A stretch of 14,270 bases of DNA from JBFWYO01 sp050186335. GTDB lineage: Bacteria > Pseudomonadota > Alphaproteobacteria > Bin65. The notes beneath the pieces were generated by a model. The model searched no databases. It had not been told where the DNA came from and was given only the letters and a program-made list of their open reading frames with translations. Positions 14,069-14,270 of this stretch are shown here, in pieces. Positions within the stretch are counted from its first letter, which is position 1, and every line of letters starts with the position of its first letter. The DNA lies in assembly GCA_050186335.1 (NCBI GenBank), contig JBFWYO010000102.1, forward strand, positions 1-14,270, read 5' to 3'. A program made the translations under genes and the position numbers.

Positions 14069-14270
14069 ATGGAAATCCGTAAAGCCGCGGTTATCGGATC
14101 GGGCGTCATGGGCAGCGGAATCGCCGCGCACATCGCGAATGCGTGCGTTCCCGTTGTGTTGATGGATATCGTTCCGAAGGGGGCGAACAACCGCAACACG
14201 CTGGCCGAGGGTGCGATCGAGAAGATGCTCAAGACCGATCCGGCGCCGTTCATGCACAAGAAGAACGCCA
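14069..14270 (+). CDS. 3-hydroxyacyl-CoA dehydrogenase, N-terminal fragment (runs off the right edge)
   Basis: The first 67 residues of an NAD-dependent 3-hydroxyacyl-CoA dehydrogenase are visible. The Rossmann nucleotide loop VIGSGVMGSG lies at residues 8-17, and an Asp ends the second strand (VVLMD), as expected for NAD binding. The later stretch GANNRNTLAEGAIEKMLKTDPAPFMHKK resembles the long (about 770-800 residue) FadB/FadN-type proteins in which the dehydrogenase comes first and an enoyl-CoA hydratase domain follows. Only the start is visible, so the second domain is not confirmed. The ATG has AGGAAG eight bases upstream. It is the third gene of the TetR-thiolase operon, after the paired inverted repeat. 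Confidence 0.9.
   Translation, partial: MEIRKAAVIGSGVMGSGIAAHIANACVPVVLMDIVPKGANNRNTLAEGAIEKMLKTDPAPFMHKKNA

Noticed and set aside
14020..14082. 20-codon frame starting in the hairpin between thiolase and dehydrogenase and overlapping the dehydrogenase start (possible leader peptide)
   Set aside because: An AGGAG lies 11 bases upstream, but most codons come from the REP-like arm itself, which occurs independently of gene starts. Too weak to call.

Overview
This is a GC-rich, densely packed piece of a Gram-negative chromosome. It is probably a member of the Pseudomonadota and plausibly an alphaproteobacterium. The clues are the style of the beta-oxidation proteins, the standalone MetE-like protein, the LemA/DUF2207 operon and a REP-like repeat of the type common in alphaproteobacteria. 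The phylum call is an inference; no rRNA gene or species marker is present.

Left part (1-4904): this looks like a diffusible signal factor (DSF) quorum-sensing locus. It holds the 3' end of an RpfC-type hybrid sensor kinase (receiver plus HPt domain), a bidirectional terminator, and a convergent RpfF-type DSF synthase with both catalytic glutamates. An AT-rich 220-bp divergent promoter region follows. It leads to an alpha/beta hydrolase and then a long-chain acyl-CoA ligase of the FadD/RpfB type. Convergent rpfC/rpfF and a nearby acyl-CoA ligase recall the Xanthomonas rpf cluster. The ligase orientation differs, and a hydrolase sits in between. DSF is a cis-2-unsaturated fatty acid, so the ligase and possibly the hydrolase could make, recycle or destroy the signal.

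Middle (4905-7284): a 310-bp gap between convergent genes carries a REP-like unit, paired GTAAC direct repeats and an inverted repeat. It is followed by a leftward two-gene unit, a MetE-like zinc methyltransferase and then a small cupin. A SnoaL/NTF2-like protein is transcribed divergently from it.

Right-middle (7286-12005): a leftward membrane/envelope operon encodes LemA and two tandem DUF2207 paralogues. The genes overlap by 4 and 7 bp, and both paralogues end in a polyglycine tail and a final Trp. A 75-residue putative secreted protein lies upstream in the same direction.

Right end (12152-14270): a TetR-family regulator has a clear palindrome over its own predicted promoter. Downstream in the same direction are a thiolase and the start of a 3-hydroxyacyl-CoA dehydrogenase, separated by a perfect 24-bp inverted repeat. 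This is a fatty-acid beta-oxidation operon, probably controlled by the TetR protein. The window as a whole joins fatty-acid signalling to fatty-acid activation and degradation.
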